Below, one piece after another: positions 8,091 to 16,812 of a stretch of 64,000 nucleotides of DNA. Each line of letters begins with the position of its first letter. Position 1 is the stretch's first letter. The notes under the pieces are model-generated. The model searched no databases. It saw nothing but the letters and a program-made list of their open reading frames with translations, and was not told where the DNA came from. The stretch is from Micromonospora chersina (GTDB lineage: Bacteria; Actinomycetota; Actinomycetes; Mycobacteriales; Micromonosporaceae). The stretch is taken from positions 1,612,001 to 1,676,000 of the forward strand of contig NZ_FMIB01000002.1 in the NCBI RefSeq assembly GCF_900091475.1, read 5' to 3'. The translations under genes and the position numbers were made by a program.

Positions 8091-8759
8091 TCAGGCGCTC
8101 AACTCCGCGTACCGCTTCTCCAGGTCCACCCGGGCCAGCGCCCCGACCAGCCACGCGAGCCGCTCCGATTCGCCGCTGCCGGCCAGCCCGGCCAGGTCGT
8201 CGGCGGAACGGCCCAACCCCAGCCGGCGGGCCGCCGCGAGGGCCCGCCGGTCGGCCACCGGCGCCACCTCCCGCCACACCGCCTGCGCCTCGCGCAGGAA
8301 CAGGTCGGTCACCTCGTCGTCCACACCGGGCAGCGCGGTCAGCAACCGCCGCTCCCGGGCCGGATCCTGGTGCGCCTCGGTGCGGAGCCGCCGCAGGTCA
8401 CCCCGGTACGCGTCGACCACCTTCCGCGCCAGGTCACCCAGCGTGGCGGCGAGGGTGTCCACGTCGCCGCGCTGCCCGGCGGCGCGCAGCACGCGCACCC
8501 GGTCGGCGTGCAGGGAGCGGGCCAGCCGGGCGGCGCTGTCCCAGCCGGCGTCCCGCAGGCCCGTCGCGGCGTCGACAGCCTTGTGGAAGTCGCCGCGCCG
8601 CGCCAGCAGAACGGACAGGTAGAGCACCTGGAACAGCTGGGACGGGTTGTTCGTGACCCGGAACCCGTACCGTTCGGCGAACCCCCGGCCGTCCCCGGCG
8701 AGCCGGCGGACCAGCCGCTTCTTGTCCTCGACACTGGAAATCGCACTGGTGGTGGGCAT
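8091..8759 (-). CDS. HhH-GPD-like protein lacking the catalytic lysine
   Basis: A 222-residue protein whose layout follows endonuclease III: NPSQLFQVLYLSVLLARR (like the NPFQLLVA start), an alternating helical core, LLTALPGVDDEVTDLFLREAQAVW in the place of the helix-hairpin-helix, then a VADRR segment and RRLGLGRS. The catalytic Lys of the GVGRKTA motif is absent and replaced by GVDDEVT. The four C-terminal cysteines for an iron-sulfur cluster are also missing, so it is unlikely to be an active glycosylase/lyase. A structural or DNA-binding descendant of that fold is the best reading. Confidence 0.55.
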   Translation of the reverse strand: MPTTSAISSVEDKKRLVRRLAGDGRGFAERYGFRVTNNPSQLFQVLYLSVLLARRGDFHKAVDAATGLRDAGWDSAARLARSLHADRVRVLRAAGQRGDVDTLAATLGDLARKVVDAYRGDLRRLRTEAHQDPARERRLLTALPGVDDEVTDLFLREAQAVWREVAPVADRRALAAARRLGLGRSADDLAGLAGSGESERLAWLVGALARVDLEKRYAELSA

Positions 8760-8791
8760 GCCCGCCGTCTACCCGGGGTGGGGCGGGGCAT

Positions 8792-9763
8792 TCAGCCCAG
8801 GGTGCCGCCGCGCCGGTCCCGCGCCTTGAGCCGGGTGGTGGGCAGCGCCGGCGCCGGCAGCGGAGGCGCCGGGTCGTCGGCGACCGTGCCGAACCGCCGG
8901 CCCGCCATCCAGTCCTCGCGGGCGGCGGCGACCTCCTCGTGCGACCGGCCCACGAAGTTCCACCACATGACGAGCGGCTCCTCGAACGGGGTGCCGCCGA
9001 GCAGCAGCAACCGGCTGCCCGGGGCGCCGCGCAGGGTCAGCGACTCCCGGCCGGCGCCCAGGTAGAGCAGCGCGCCGGGGTCGACCGCCACGCCGTCCAC
9101 CTCGGCGGAGCCGGACATGGCGAGCAGCCCGTACTCGAAGTCGTGGCGCAGCGGCAGCGTGGCCGGCGCCGGGCCGTCGACCTCGAGCTGCGCGCCGACC
9201 AGCGGGGTGTGCACCACGGCCGGGGAGCGTTCACCGGCCATCTCGCCGACGAGCAGGGTGCCGGTGAGGTCGCCGTCGCGCCACCGGGGCAACTCCGCGT
9301 GGTGGGCGAAATCGGCCGCGCCGGCCCGGGCCGGGTCGGGCAGCGCCACCCAGAGCTGCACGCCGTGCATGACCGGCGGATGCACCAGGGGCGAGCGTTC
9401 CGAGTGGGCGATGCCGTGCCCCGAGGTCATCACGTTGAGCTGGCCGGGGCGGATCGGCTGGACGTTGCCCAGGCTGTCCCGGTGCAGGATCTCGCCGTCG
9501 AGCAGCCAGGTGACCGTCTGCAACCCGGTGTGCGGGTGCGGCGGCACCTCCATGCCGGGCCGCTCGGCCACGTCGTCCGGTCCGAAGTGGTCGACGAAGC
9601 ACCAGGCCCCGACCAGCCGCCGCTGCCGCTGCGGCAGCAGCCGGCGCACGGTGGTGTAGCGCCCCAGCGGCACGTCGTGCCCGGGCAGCAGCACGCTGCC
9701 CGGATCGGTGGAGCCCACGCCAGGTGGGAGGGTCTGCGCCGGCAGGGATTCGGTACGGTCCAC
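8792..9763 (-). CDS. Pirin family protein
   Basis: A 323-residue bicupin. The N-terminal domain carries the metal site expected for pirins: His76 and His78 in PPHPHTGLQTVTWLLDGE, then His120 and Glu122 in MTSGHGIAHSERSP. The C-terminal cupin ends with GTPFEEPLVMWWNFVGRSHEEV, the usual pirin closing motif. Pirins bind Fe(II) and some act as quercetinases or redox-sensing cofactors. The bacterial role here is not defined by context, since the gene stands alone before the first transglycosylase-like gene. Confidence 0.92.
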   Translation of the reverse strand: MDRTESLPAQTLPPGVGSTDPGSVLLPGHDVPLGRYTTVRRLLPQRQRRLVGAWCFVDHFGPDDVAERPGMEVPPHPHTGLQTVTWLLDGEILHRDSLGNVQPIRPGQLNVMTSGHGIAHSERSPLVHPPVMHGVQLWVALPDPARAGAADFAHHAELPRWRDGDLTGTLLVGEMAGERSPAVVHTPLVGAQLEVDGPAPATLPLRHDFEYGLLAMSGSAEVDGVAVDPGALLYLGAGRESLTLRGAPGSRLLLLGGTPFEEPLVMWWNFVGRSHEEVAAAREDWMAGRRFGTVADDPAPPLPAPALPTTRLKARDRRGGTLG

Positions 9764-9805
9764 CGCCCGACTCTACGCTCAGCCGGCCGCGACGCCCGTA
9801 GACGC

Positions 9806-9840
9806 CGAAGGCCGGCACCCGCTCGGGGTACCGGCCTTCG
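9806..9840 (-). terminator. Terminator of transglycosylase-like gene copy 1
   Basis: A 14-bp stem with a seven-base loop sits nine bases after the stop codon. One position is G-U only when read as minus-strand RNA, which supports that direction. The same hairpin, fully paired, follows copy 2 at 14065-14099. Confidence 0.7.
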
Positions 9841-9848
9841 TGCGTGTG

Positions 9849-10394
9849 TCAGCTGTTCCAGTTGTGGGCGACGATGTCGGCGGCCTGCTGTTCCCACTGC
9901 GCGTACGCGTCCGGGTAGGCGGAGACCTGCACGGTCTGGGCGGCCTCGGTCAGCGGCATGTCCTGCCACCCGTCGACCTGCTTCAGACCCTTCAGGAACG
10001 CCAGCGTCGAGTACTCCGGGTCGGTGATCTGCTCCGGCGTGCCCCAACCCGAGGACGGGCGCTGCTGGAACAGGCCCAGCGAGTCATGGTCGTTGCGGTC
10101 GCCGAGGTGACCCAGGTTCTCCAGCTTCGACTCCTGCAGCGACGTGGCGATCGAGATGACCGCCGCCCGCTCCGGCAGACCGGCCTTCTTCGTCGCGGCG
10201 ATGATCGCCTTGGCGTTGGCGGTCTGCTCATCGTTCAGGTCGATGTGCGACTGCGCACCCTGCACGCTCACCGCGACCGGCTTGCTGCCCTGCACCGGCT
10301 CGGCGGCGTGAGCGGCGATCGGACCGGCGAAGATGCCGCCGGTGAAGGCCAGACCAGCAATACCGAGAACGCTCTTACGCAGCATCGTGTTCAT
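9849..10394 (-). CDS. Secreted transglycosylase-like protein, copy 1
   Basis: A 181-residue secreted protein. MNTMLRKSVLGIAGLAFTGG begins a Sec signal peptide ending at AHA-AEP (about residue 31). The mature part has a lysozyme-like core: AVISIATSLQESKLENL holds the likely catalytic Glu, followed by SLGLFQQRPSSGWG, a variant of the GLMQ motif of lytic transglycosylases, and a WQDMPLTEAAQTVQVSAYPDAYA helix. It probably trims peptidoglycan outside the membrane. It is nearly identical to the protein encoded at 14108-14683 but lacks a ten-residue segment near residue 47. The ATG at 10394 is chosen because it aligns with copy 2, where AAGGAG precedes it. Confidence 0.85.
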   Translation of the reverse strand: MNTMLRKSVLGIAGLAFTGGIFAGPIAAHAAEPVQGSKPVAVSVQGAQSHIDLNDEQTANAKAIIAATKKAGLPERAAVISIATSLQESKLENLGHLGDRNDHDSLGLFQQRPSSGWGTPEQITDPEYSTLAFLKGLKQVDGWQDMPLTEAAQTVQVSAYPDAYAQWEQQAADIVAHNWNS

Positions 10395-10541
10395 GGGGGA
10401 AAGCTCCATTCGGGGGTTGGCGCACAGTGCCGATGGGGGTCGGCGTGTGCGCAAGCACCGTCAGGCGCTCAAAAGGGGAAAGTCTTGGGGGATCATCCGG
10501 CGTGCGGGGCGGGGCCTCTTCGTCGCGCCGGGACCATGTAC

Positions 10542-10647
10542 AACGACCGCCGGCCCACCATCATTCCGGGCCCGACCACCCCGCCTGGCGGGGCGCCTTC
10601 CTCGGCCGTTCACGGGGATACAACGACGCCCACCCGCCCGCCATTCC
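10542..10647 (-). promoter_or_regulatory. Tandem SigR/SigH-type promoters, copy 1
   Basis: On the minus strand two GGAAT-N18-GTT motifs occur: GGAAT 10647-10643 with GTT 10624-10622, and GGAAT 10567-10563 with GTT 10544-10542. This spacing is the consensus of the thiol-oxidative-stress ECF sigma factors SigR (Streptomyces) and SigH (Mycobacterium). They lie about 150 and 230 bases before the ATG. Nothing else resembling a gene is visible in the 391-bp gap 10395-10785 apart from the hairpin at 10699-10748 and a 5' leader conserved with copy 2. Confidence 0.6.
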
Positions 10648-10698
10648 GCCGCCGGCCACCCCGGAAACGGACATCCGGCGCAGCACACCCGCGGGTCG

Positions 10699-10748
10699 GT
10701 GGAACACCATGGGTGTATCCGGACGCCGACGACACCCGTGGCGTCCAC
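10699..10748 (-). terminator. Imperfect hairpin after the MazG-like gene
   Basis: Arms of 17-18 bases (GTGGAACACCATGGGTGT and its imperfect complement) flank a short spacer, 38 bases past the MazG-like stop. It corresponds to a perfect version upstream of copy 2 at 14984-15034, so it was part of the duplicated block. Confidence 0.45.
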
Positions 10749-10785
10749 TCAGCGGCCGGGCTGACGGACGTTCGGCCCGGACGGG

Positions 10786-11094
10786 TCACGCCAGGCGGGT
10801 GCGGGCCTTCTCGGCGCAGGCCGACACCACGGTCCGGGCGTCCAGGCCGAGGCTCTCGATCGCCACCAGGGCGGTGAACGCGACGTCGGCCAGTTCGGCG
10901 GCCACGTCCTCACGGGTGTGCGTGACGCCCTTGCGGGGGTTCTGGCCGAGCACCCCGATCCAGGCGGCGGCCGCCTCCCCCGCCTCCTCGCTGAGCTTGA
11001 GCAGGCGGACGGTCACCTCGGCGTCCCCGGTGCCGTTGGCCGCGTCCAGCCAGGCGCGGGCGTCCCGGGCCGTGTCCCAGATCAACTCGTCCAT
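10786..11094 (-). CDS. MazG-like family protein
   Basis: A 102-residue all-alpha protein: VRLLKLSEEAGEAAAAWIG carries the E-E-x-x-E type acidic helix, and REDVAAELADVAFTALVAIESLG provides the second acidic helix (E-x-x-D) that binds Mg2+ in MazG/NTP-pyrophosphohydrolases. MazG-like proteins hydrolyse (d)NTPs to NMP and PPi, sometimes as house-cleaning enzymes. The start MDELIWDTARD at 11094 is preferred over an in-frame upstream start because the family begins close to this helix. It is transcribed divergently from glutamate dehydrogenase. Confidence 0.82.
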   Translation of the reverse strand: MDELIWDTARDARAWLDAANGTGDAEVTVRLLKLSEEAGEAAAAWIGVLGQNPRKGVTHTREDVAAELADVAFTALVAIESLGLDARTVVSACAEKARTRLA

Positions 11095-11120
11095 CCGACA
11101 AGTGAACCGGACGGCGGTGA

Positions 11121-12524
<1,404 letters not shown>

Positions 12525-12557
12525 ATGGCCACTGTGGGCGGACCGGGCGGACCCCGC

Positions 12558-12571
12558 TGACCGTTCGGTCA
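12558..12571. promoter_or_regulatory. 14-bp perfect palindrome, TetR-type operator candidate
   Basis: TGACCGTTCGGTCA lies eight bases upstream of the -35 box of the secreted hydrolase promoter. Perfect palindromes of this length placed around a promoter are typical of TetR-family operators. No regulator gene lies next to it. Confidence 0.45.
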
Positions 12572-12579
12572 GTCAACGA

Positions 12580-12608
12580 TTGACAGGCGTCGAGGCCGCG
12601 CTTAGGTT
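12580..12608 (+). promoter_or_regulatory. Housekeeping promoter of the secreted hydrolase
   Basis: A full-consensus TTGACA is followed after exactly 17 bases by TAGGTT, a good actinobacterial -10. Transcription would start near 12615, giving a ~75-base leader before the ATG at 12690. Confidence 0.65.
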
Positions 12609-12615
12609 CAGGGCG

Positions 12616-12629
12616 CTACCGGCCGGTAG
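12616..12629. promoter_or_regulatory. Second 14-bp palindrome at the transcription start
   Basis: CTACCGGCCGGTAG is a perfect palindrome beginning eight bases after the -10 box, so it covers the expected +1 and early transcribed region, a classic repressor position. Confidence 0.45.
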
Positions 12630-12689
12630 GCATCCGTCCCGCCTGGCCGCCCCCGTCCCGGGGCGGCACCCGTCCCCGGGGGAGCAACG

Positions 12690-14048
12690 ATGCTGACCTC
12701 ATCCACCCGCCTCCTGCGCCGGCTGCTCGCCGCCGGCGCGGCCCTCACCCTCACGGTCGGACTCGCCGGCGCCGCGCCCGCCCTCGCGGCGGACGACGGC
12801 GGCGAGCCGCTGCCCGGCTACACCATCAGCAACCCGCCGCTCGCGCCGCTGGTGATCGACGGCGCCGCCACCACCGTCCGGCAGGGCGTGCACGAGCACG
12901 CCGGCTACGTGATCGAGACCCCCGCCCGGTGGAACGGCGAGCTCGTGATGTGGGCGCACGGCTATCGCGGCCAGGGCACCGTGCTCTCGCCCGAGCCGCC
13001 CGGCTACGACCTGCGGCAGCGGCTGCTGGCGCAGGGGTACGCGTGGGCGTCGTCCTCGTACGACCGCAACGGCTACGACATCCGCTCCGGCGTGCTCGGC
13101 ACCCGGGCGCTTGCCGACTTCTTCGCCAACACGGTGAAGCGGCCGAAGCGTGTGTACATCGCGGGCGTCTCCATGGGCGGGCACATCATCGGCCGCTCGC
13201 TGGAGCAGTACCCCGGTTACTACGACGGCGCGCTGCCGATGTGCGGTGTGCTCGGCGACCACGAGCTGTTCGACTTCTTCCTCGACTACAACCTGGTCGC
13301 GCAGGCCCTCGCCGGGGTGCCCGCGTACCCGACGCCGGACGACTACCTGACCAACGCCGTCCCGCGGATCCAGGTGGCGCTCGGGCTGGTCGGGCTGAAG
13401 CCGGGCGGCCCGGACACCACGAACGACCTCGGCAAGCAACTGCGGGCCATCACCGTCGAGCGCTCCGGCGGCCCGCGGCCCGGCGCCGACGCCGCCTTCG
13501 CGGTGTGGAAGGACTTCCTGTTCAGCATCGCCACCACCGACGGCGGCGACTCCCCCGCCCAGCGGCCCGGCCAGCTCGCCACGAACCTGCTCACCCGCTA
13601 CTCCCCGAACAGCCCGGTGAACGTCAACGCCACGGTGCAGCGGGTCGCCCCGGAGAACCTGCGGCAGCGCCTCTCCCCGACCCTGACCGAGGTGCCGCGG
13701 ATCAGCGGCCGGCCGACCGTGCCGGTGCTCAGCCTGCACGACCTCGGCGACCTCTTCGTGCCGTTCAGCATGGAGCAGGCGTACGCCCGCGACGCGGCGT
13801 GGCACGGCCGCAGCCGGCTGGTCGTGCAGCGGGCGGTCCGGGCCGCGCAGCACTGCGAGTTCAGCCCGGCCGAGGCCGGCGCCGCCTGGGACGACCTGGT
13901 TTCCTGGGTACGCACCGGCCAGCGCCCGGCCGGCGACGCGGTGACCGACCGAAAGGCGGTGGCGGCGCCGGACTTCGGCTGCCGGTTCAGCGACCCGGCC
14001 GCCTGGGCCGCCGGCTCGGGGACGCGTCGCCTGTACCCGCCCTGCTGA
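12690..14048 (+). CDS. Secreted alpha/beta hydrolase
   Basis: A 452-residue exported protein. MLTSSTRLLRRLLAAGAALT begins a Sec signal peptide cleaved near ALAADD (about residue 33). The nucleophile elbow is GVSMGGH around residue 160, in the usual GxSxG form, preceded by the oxyanion region MWAHGYRGQG. A late HDLGDLFVPF segment offers the acid and QHCEFS offers the catalytic His. The protein is larger than a minimal lipase and the substrate is unknown; peptidase, esterase and polymer-degrading members all share this fold. A GGGGGAG ribosome-binding site precedes the ATG. The gene has its own promoter flanked by palindromes. Confidence 0.85.
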   Translation: MLTSSTRLLRRLLAAGAALTLTVGLAGAAPALAADDGGEPLPGYTISNPPLAPLVIDGAATTVRQGVHEHAGYVIETPARWNGELVMWAHGYRGQGTVLSPEPPGYDLRQRLLAQGYAWASSSYDRNGYDIRSGVLGTRALADFFANTVKRPKRVYIAGVSMGGHIIGRSLEQYPGYYDGALPMCGVLGDHELFDFFLDYNLVAQALAGVPAYPTPDDYLTNAVPRIQVALGLVGLKPGGPDTTNDLGKQLRAITVERSGGPRPGADAAFAVWKDFLFSIATTDGGDSPAQRPGQLATNLLTRYSPNSPVNVNATVQRVAPENLRQRLSPTLTEVPRISGRPTVPVLSLHDLGDLFVPFSMEQAYARDAAWHGRSRLVVQRAVRAAQHCEFSPAEAGAAWDDLVSWVRTGQRPAGDAVTDRKAVAAPDFGCRFSDPAAWAAGSGTRRLYPPC

Positions 14049-14064
14049 CCGGTCCGTGAGACGC

Positions 14065-14099
14065 CGAAGGCCGGCACCCGCTCGGGGTGCCGGCCTTCG
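14065..14099. terminator. Bidirectional hairpin terminator
   Basis: A perfect 14-bp stem (CGAAGGCCGGCACC and complement) with a seven-base loop lies between two convergent genes, 16 bases after the hydrolase stop and eight bases after the stop of transglycosylase-like copy 2. It can serve both. Confidence 0.75.
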
Positions 14100-14107
14100 T
14101 GCGTGTG

Positions 14108-14683
14108 TCAGCTGTTCCAGTTGTGGGCGACGATGTCGGCGGCCTGCTGCTCCCACTGCGCGTACGCATCCGGGTAGGCCGACACCTGCACGGTCTGGGC
14201 GGCCTCGGTCAGCGGCATGTCCTGCCACCCGTCAACCTGCTTCAGACCCTTCAGGAACGCCAGCGTCGAGTACTCCGGGTCGGTGATCTGCTCCGGCGTG
14301 CCCCAACCCGAGGACGGGCGCTGCTGGAACAGACCCAGCGAGTCATGGTCGTTGCGGTCGCCGAGGTGACCCAGGTTCTCCAGCTTCGACTCCTGCAGCG
14401 ACGTGGCGATCGAGATGACCGCCGCCCGCTCCGGCAGACCGGCCTTCTTCGTCGCGGCGATGATCGCCTTGGCGTTGGCCAGCTGCTCGCCGTTCAGGTC
14501 GATCTTCGACTGCGCGCCCTGCACACCGTGCGGGATCAGCTTGTCACCCTGCACGCTCACCGCGACCGGCTTGCTGCCCTGCACCGGCTCGGCGGCGTGA
14601 GCGGCGATCGGACCGGCGAAGATGCCGCCGGTGAAGGCCAGACCAGCAATACCGAGAACGCTCTTCCGCAGCATCGTGTTCAT
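14108..14683 (-). CDS. Secreted transglycosylase-like protein, copy 2
   Basis: A 191-residue paralogue of the protein at 9849-10394, with the same signal peptide (MNTMLRKSVLGIAGLAFTGG, cleavage after AHA), the same LQESKLEN acidic site and the same GLFQQRPSSGWG motif. It differs by a ten-residue insertion that duplicates a VQG step (VQGDKLIPHGVQG) and by a few substitutions near residues 50-60. An AAGGAG ribosome-binding site lies seven bases upstream of the ATG. The near identity covers promoter, leader, gene and terminator, so this is a recent duplication or a pair kept alike by gene conversion. The expected role is peptidoglycan remodelling outside the cell. Confidence 0.85.
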   Translation of the reverse strand: MNTMLRKSVLGIAGLAFTGGIFAGPIAAHAAEPVQGSKPVAVSVQGDKLIPHGVQGAQSKIDLNGEQLANAKAIIAATKKAGLPERAAVISIATSLQESKLENLGHLGDRNDHDSLGLFQQRPSSGWGTPEQITDPEYSTLAFLKGLKQVDGWQDMPLTEAAQTVQVSAYPDAYAQWEQQAADIVAHNWNS

Positions 14684-14826
14684 GACAAAGCTCCTTGGGG
14701 GGTTGGCGCACACGCCGACGGGGGAGGTCGGCGGCGCGCAAGCACCGTCAGGCGCTCAAAAGGGGAAAGTCTTGGGGGGATCCGGCGTGCGGGGCGGGGC
14801 CTCTTCGTCGCGCCGGGACCATGTAC

Positions 14827-14933
14827 AACGACCGCCGGCCCACCATCATTCCGGGGGCCTGCCACCCCGCTGGGCGGGGCGCCTTCCTCGATCGTTCACG
14901 GGGATACAACGACGCCCACCCGCCCGCCATTCC
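14827..14933 (-). promoter_or_regulatory. Tandem SigR/SigH-type promoters, copy 2
   Basis: Two GGAAT-N18-GTT motifs on the minus strand: 14933-14929 with 14910-14908, and 14852-14848 with 14829-14827. The arrangement and intervening GC hairpin match copy 1. The 414-bp gap 14684-15097 otherwise holds the conserved leader and the inverted repeat at 14984-15034; no gene is visible in it. Confidence 0.6.
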
Positions 14934-14983
14934 GCCGCCGGGCCACCCCCGAACCGGACATCCCGCCCAGCCGACACCCGTCG

Positions 14984-15034
14984 GTGGAACGCCATGGGTG
15001 TATCCGGGCGTCGGTGAAACCCATGGCGTTCCAC
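14984..15034. repeat. Perfect 16-bp inverted repeat, probable terminator
   Basis: GTGGAACGCCATGGGT (14984-14999) and its exact complement (15019-15034) flank a 19-base spacer, 64 bases past the DedA stop. It likely ends the DedA transcript before the stress promoters of transglycosylase-like copy 2, although an operator role is also possible. Confidence 0.55.
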
Positions 15035-15097
15035 TCATGCCTGAGGTGGGGGCGGGGACCGGACATTCACCCCACGGTTCAGGACGGGTGCGGCGGC

Positions 15098-15850
15098 TCA
15101 GTGGTCGTCGCGCTCCTCGGGGACCCACCAGCCGCCCCGGTAGAGGGTGCCGCGGGGCGGCTCGGCCGGGGCGGGACGCGGACGGCGCGCGCGGCGTACG
15201 CGGCTCACCACGAACCAGCCGACCGCGCCCACGCAGACCACGATGACCACGTTCTGCAGCGTCCCGACGTACGCCTCGACGACGTGCCAGTTCTCGCCGA
15301 GCAGGTATCCGGCGAGCACGAAGGCGCTGTTCCAGATGAGGCTGCCCAGCGAGGTGTAGAGCAGGAAGACCGGTACGGGCATCCGTTCCACGCCGGCCGG
15401 GATGGAGATGAGACTTCGGAAGATCGGAATCATCCGGCCGAAGAACACGGCTTTGACGCCGTGCCGGAGGAACCACGCCTCGGTGCGGTCGACGTCCTCC
15501 AGCTTGACCAGCGGCAGCCGGCCCGCGAGGGCGCGCATCCGGTCCCGGCCGAGGGCCGCGCCGACGTAGTAGAGGGCCAGCGCGCCCAGCACCGAACCGA
15601 GGGTGGTCCACGCGATGGCCCCGGCCAGGCTCATCCGCCCCTGGCTGGCGGTGAATCCGGCCAGCGGCAGGATCACCTCGCTGGGGATGGGCGGGAAGAG
15701 GTTCTCCAGGGCCACCGCGAGACCGGCGCCCGGGCCGCCGAGCCGTTCGACCAGGCCGGTGACCCAGCCGACGGGTCCTTCGCCGGCCGGTTCCGCGGCC
15801 CGTGGAGCCGCGACACGGGGACCGACGAGGAGCTGTGCGTTTCCGATCAT
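15098..15850 (-). CDS. DedA family membrane protein
   Basis: A 250-residue membrane protein of the DedA/SNARE-associated family. Key motifs are ENLFPPIPSEVILPLAGF (the E-x-P-P-x-P-S/G-E signature) and FFGRMIPIFRSLISIPAG (the F-x-R-x-x-P-x-x-R-x-x-x-x-x-x-AG signature), with five to six hydrophobic spans and a basic, proline-rich tail. DedA proteins are implicated in membrane homeostasis and undecaprenyl-phosphate recycling. A TAACGT box sits six bases before the ATG with no ribosome-binding site, which fits leaderless transcription, back-to-back with the nitrilase gene. Confidence 0.92.
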   Translation of the reverse strand: MIGNAQLLVGPRVAAPRAAEPAGEGPVGWVTGLVERLGGPGAGLAVALENLFPPIPSEVILPLAGFTASQGRMSLAGAIAWTTLGSVLGALALYYVGAALGRDRMRALAGRLPLVKLEDVDRTEAWFLRHGVKAVFFGRMIPIFRSLISIPAGVERMPVPVFLLYTSLGSLIWNSAFVLAGYLLGENWHVVEAYVGTLQNVVIVVCVGAVGWFVVSRVRRARRPRPAPAEPPRGTLYRGGWWVPEERDDH

Positions 15851-15914
15851 CCGACAACGTTACGAGGCGACCCGGTCGGCGACCACGGAAACCGGGGCCC
15901 ACTACCCTGCGGGC

Positions 15915-16607
15915 ATGCGTACGCCCCTGCGTCTCGCGGTCGCCCAGCCGCTCTGCCGCTCGCACGACGTCGCCGGCAACGCCGAGCGGCACGCCGCCGC
16001 GGTCCGGGCCGCCGGGGCGCGGGTGGTGGTCTTTCCCGAGCTGTCGCTCACCGGCTACGAACTGGACGCCGCGCCGCTGGACCCGGCCGACGCCCGGCTC
16101 GCCCCACTGGTGGCGGCCTGCGCCGACACCGGTGCGCTGGCGTTGGCCGGCGCGCCGGTGGCCGGGCGGCACATCGCGGTCCTCGCGGTGGACGGGGACG
16201 GCGCGCGGGTCGCGTACCGGAAGATGTGGCTGGGTGGCGCGGAGCCGCGGCACTTCCGGCCGGGGCCGGAGCCGGCGGTGCTCGAGGTGGACGGTTGGCG
16301 GCTGGGCCTGGCGGTGTGCCGGGACACCGGCGTCCCGGCGCACGCCGAGGCCACGGTGGCCCGGGGCGCGGACGCCTACCTGGCCGGCGTGCTGGAGTCG
16401 GACGACGACGCGGCGGTCCCCGAGGAACGCGCGCGCCGGATCGCCACCGCCCACGGGGTGTGGGTGGCGGTGGCCAGCTTCGCGGGGGCCACCGGCGGTG
16501 GCTACGCGCGGGCGGCCGGCGGTTCCGGCGTCTGGTCGCCGGCCGGGCTCACGGTCGTCCGGGCCGGGACGGCCGTCGGGGAGGTCGTCACGGCGACCCT
16601 CCTCTGA
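15915..16607 (+). CDS. Carbon-nitrogen hydrolase (nitrilase superfamily)
   Basis: A 230-residue protein with the complete nitrilase-superfamily triad: Glu42 in VVFPELSLTGYE, Lys103 in AYRKMWLGG and Cys135 in LAVCRDTGV. It is shorter than typical 260-280-residue amidases, with a compact C-terminus. Members hydrolyse amides, nitriles or N-carbamoyl compounds; the substrate here is unknown. A TACCCT box ends six bases before the ATG and no ribosome-binding site is visible, so translation may begin on a leaderless message. It is transcribed divergently from DedA. Confidence 0.85.
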   Translation: MRTPLRLAVAQPLCRSHDVAGNAERHAAAVRAAGARVVVFPELSLTGYELDAAPLDPADARLAPLVAACADTGALALAGAPVAGRHIAVLAVDGDGARVAYRKMWLGGAEPRHFRPGPEPAVLEVDGWRLGLAVCRDTGVPAHAEATVARGADAYLAGVLESDDDAAVPEERARRIATAHGVWVAVASFAGATGGGYARAAGGSGVWSPAGLTVVRAGTAVGEVVTATLL

Positions 16608-16689
16608 GGAGGGGCAGCCGGCGTCGGACCGGTCGCCTACGGTGGGGCGACGGGCCGCCGGCCCCGAGTCCGCCGCCCGGCCGATCCCT

Positions 16690-16780
16690 GCGGGCAGCGC
16701 GCCCGGCGCGGTGGTCAAATCCGCGCGGGCAGCGCGGCCGGCGCGGTGGTCAAATCCGCGCGGGCAGCGCGGCCGGCGGG
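16690..16780. repeat. Tandem 35-bp repeat, about 2.6 copies
   Basis: A 35-bp unit beginning GCGGGCAGCGC and containing GGTGGTCAAATCC recurs at 16690, 16725 and (partly) 16760. The first two copies differ by one base. It occupies the gap between the nitrilase and kinase-like genes, ending about 33 bases before the kinase ATG. Confidence 0.85.
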
Positions 16781-16812
16781 GTGTTCGTACCCGGGCGGGA
16801 GGTGAGAGGCCG

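Noticed and set aside
10395-10560. A cyclic di-AMP (ydaO) riboswitch before the transglycosylase-like genes
   Set aside because: Such switches often control actinobacterial cell-wall hydrolases, but I could not find the characteristic ydaO motifs. The conserved leader is better explained as a duplicated 5' region behind SigR-type promoters.
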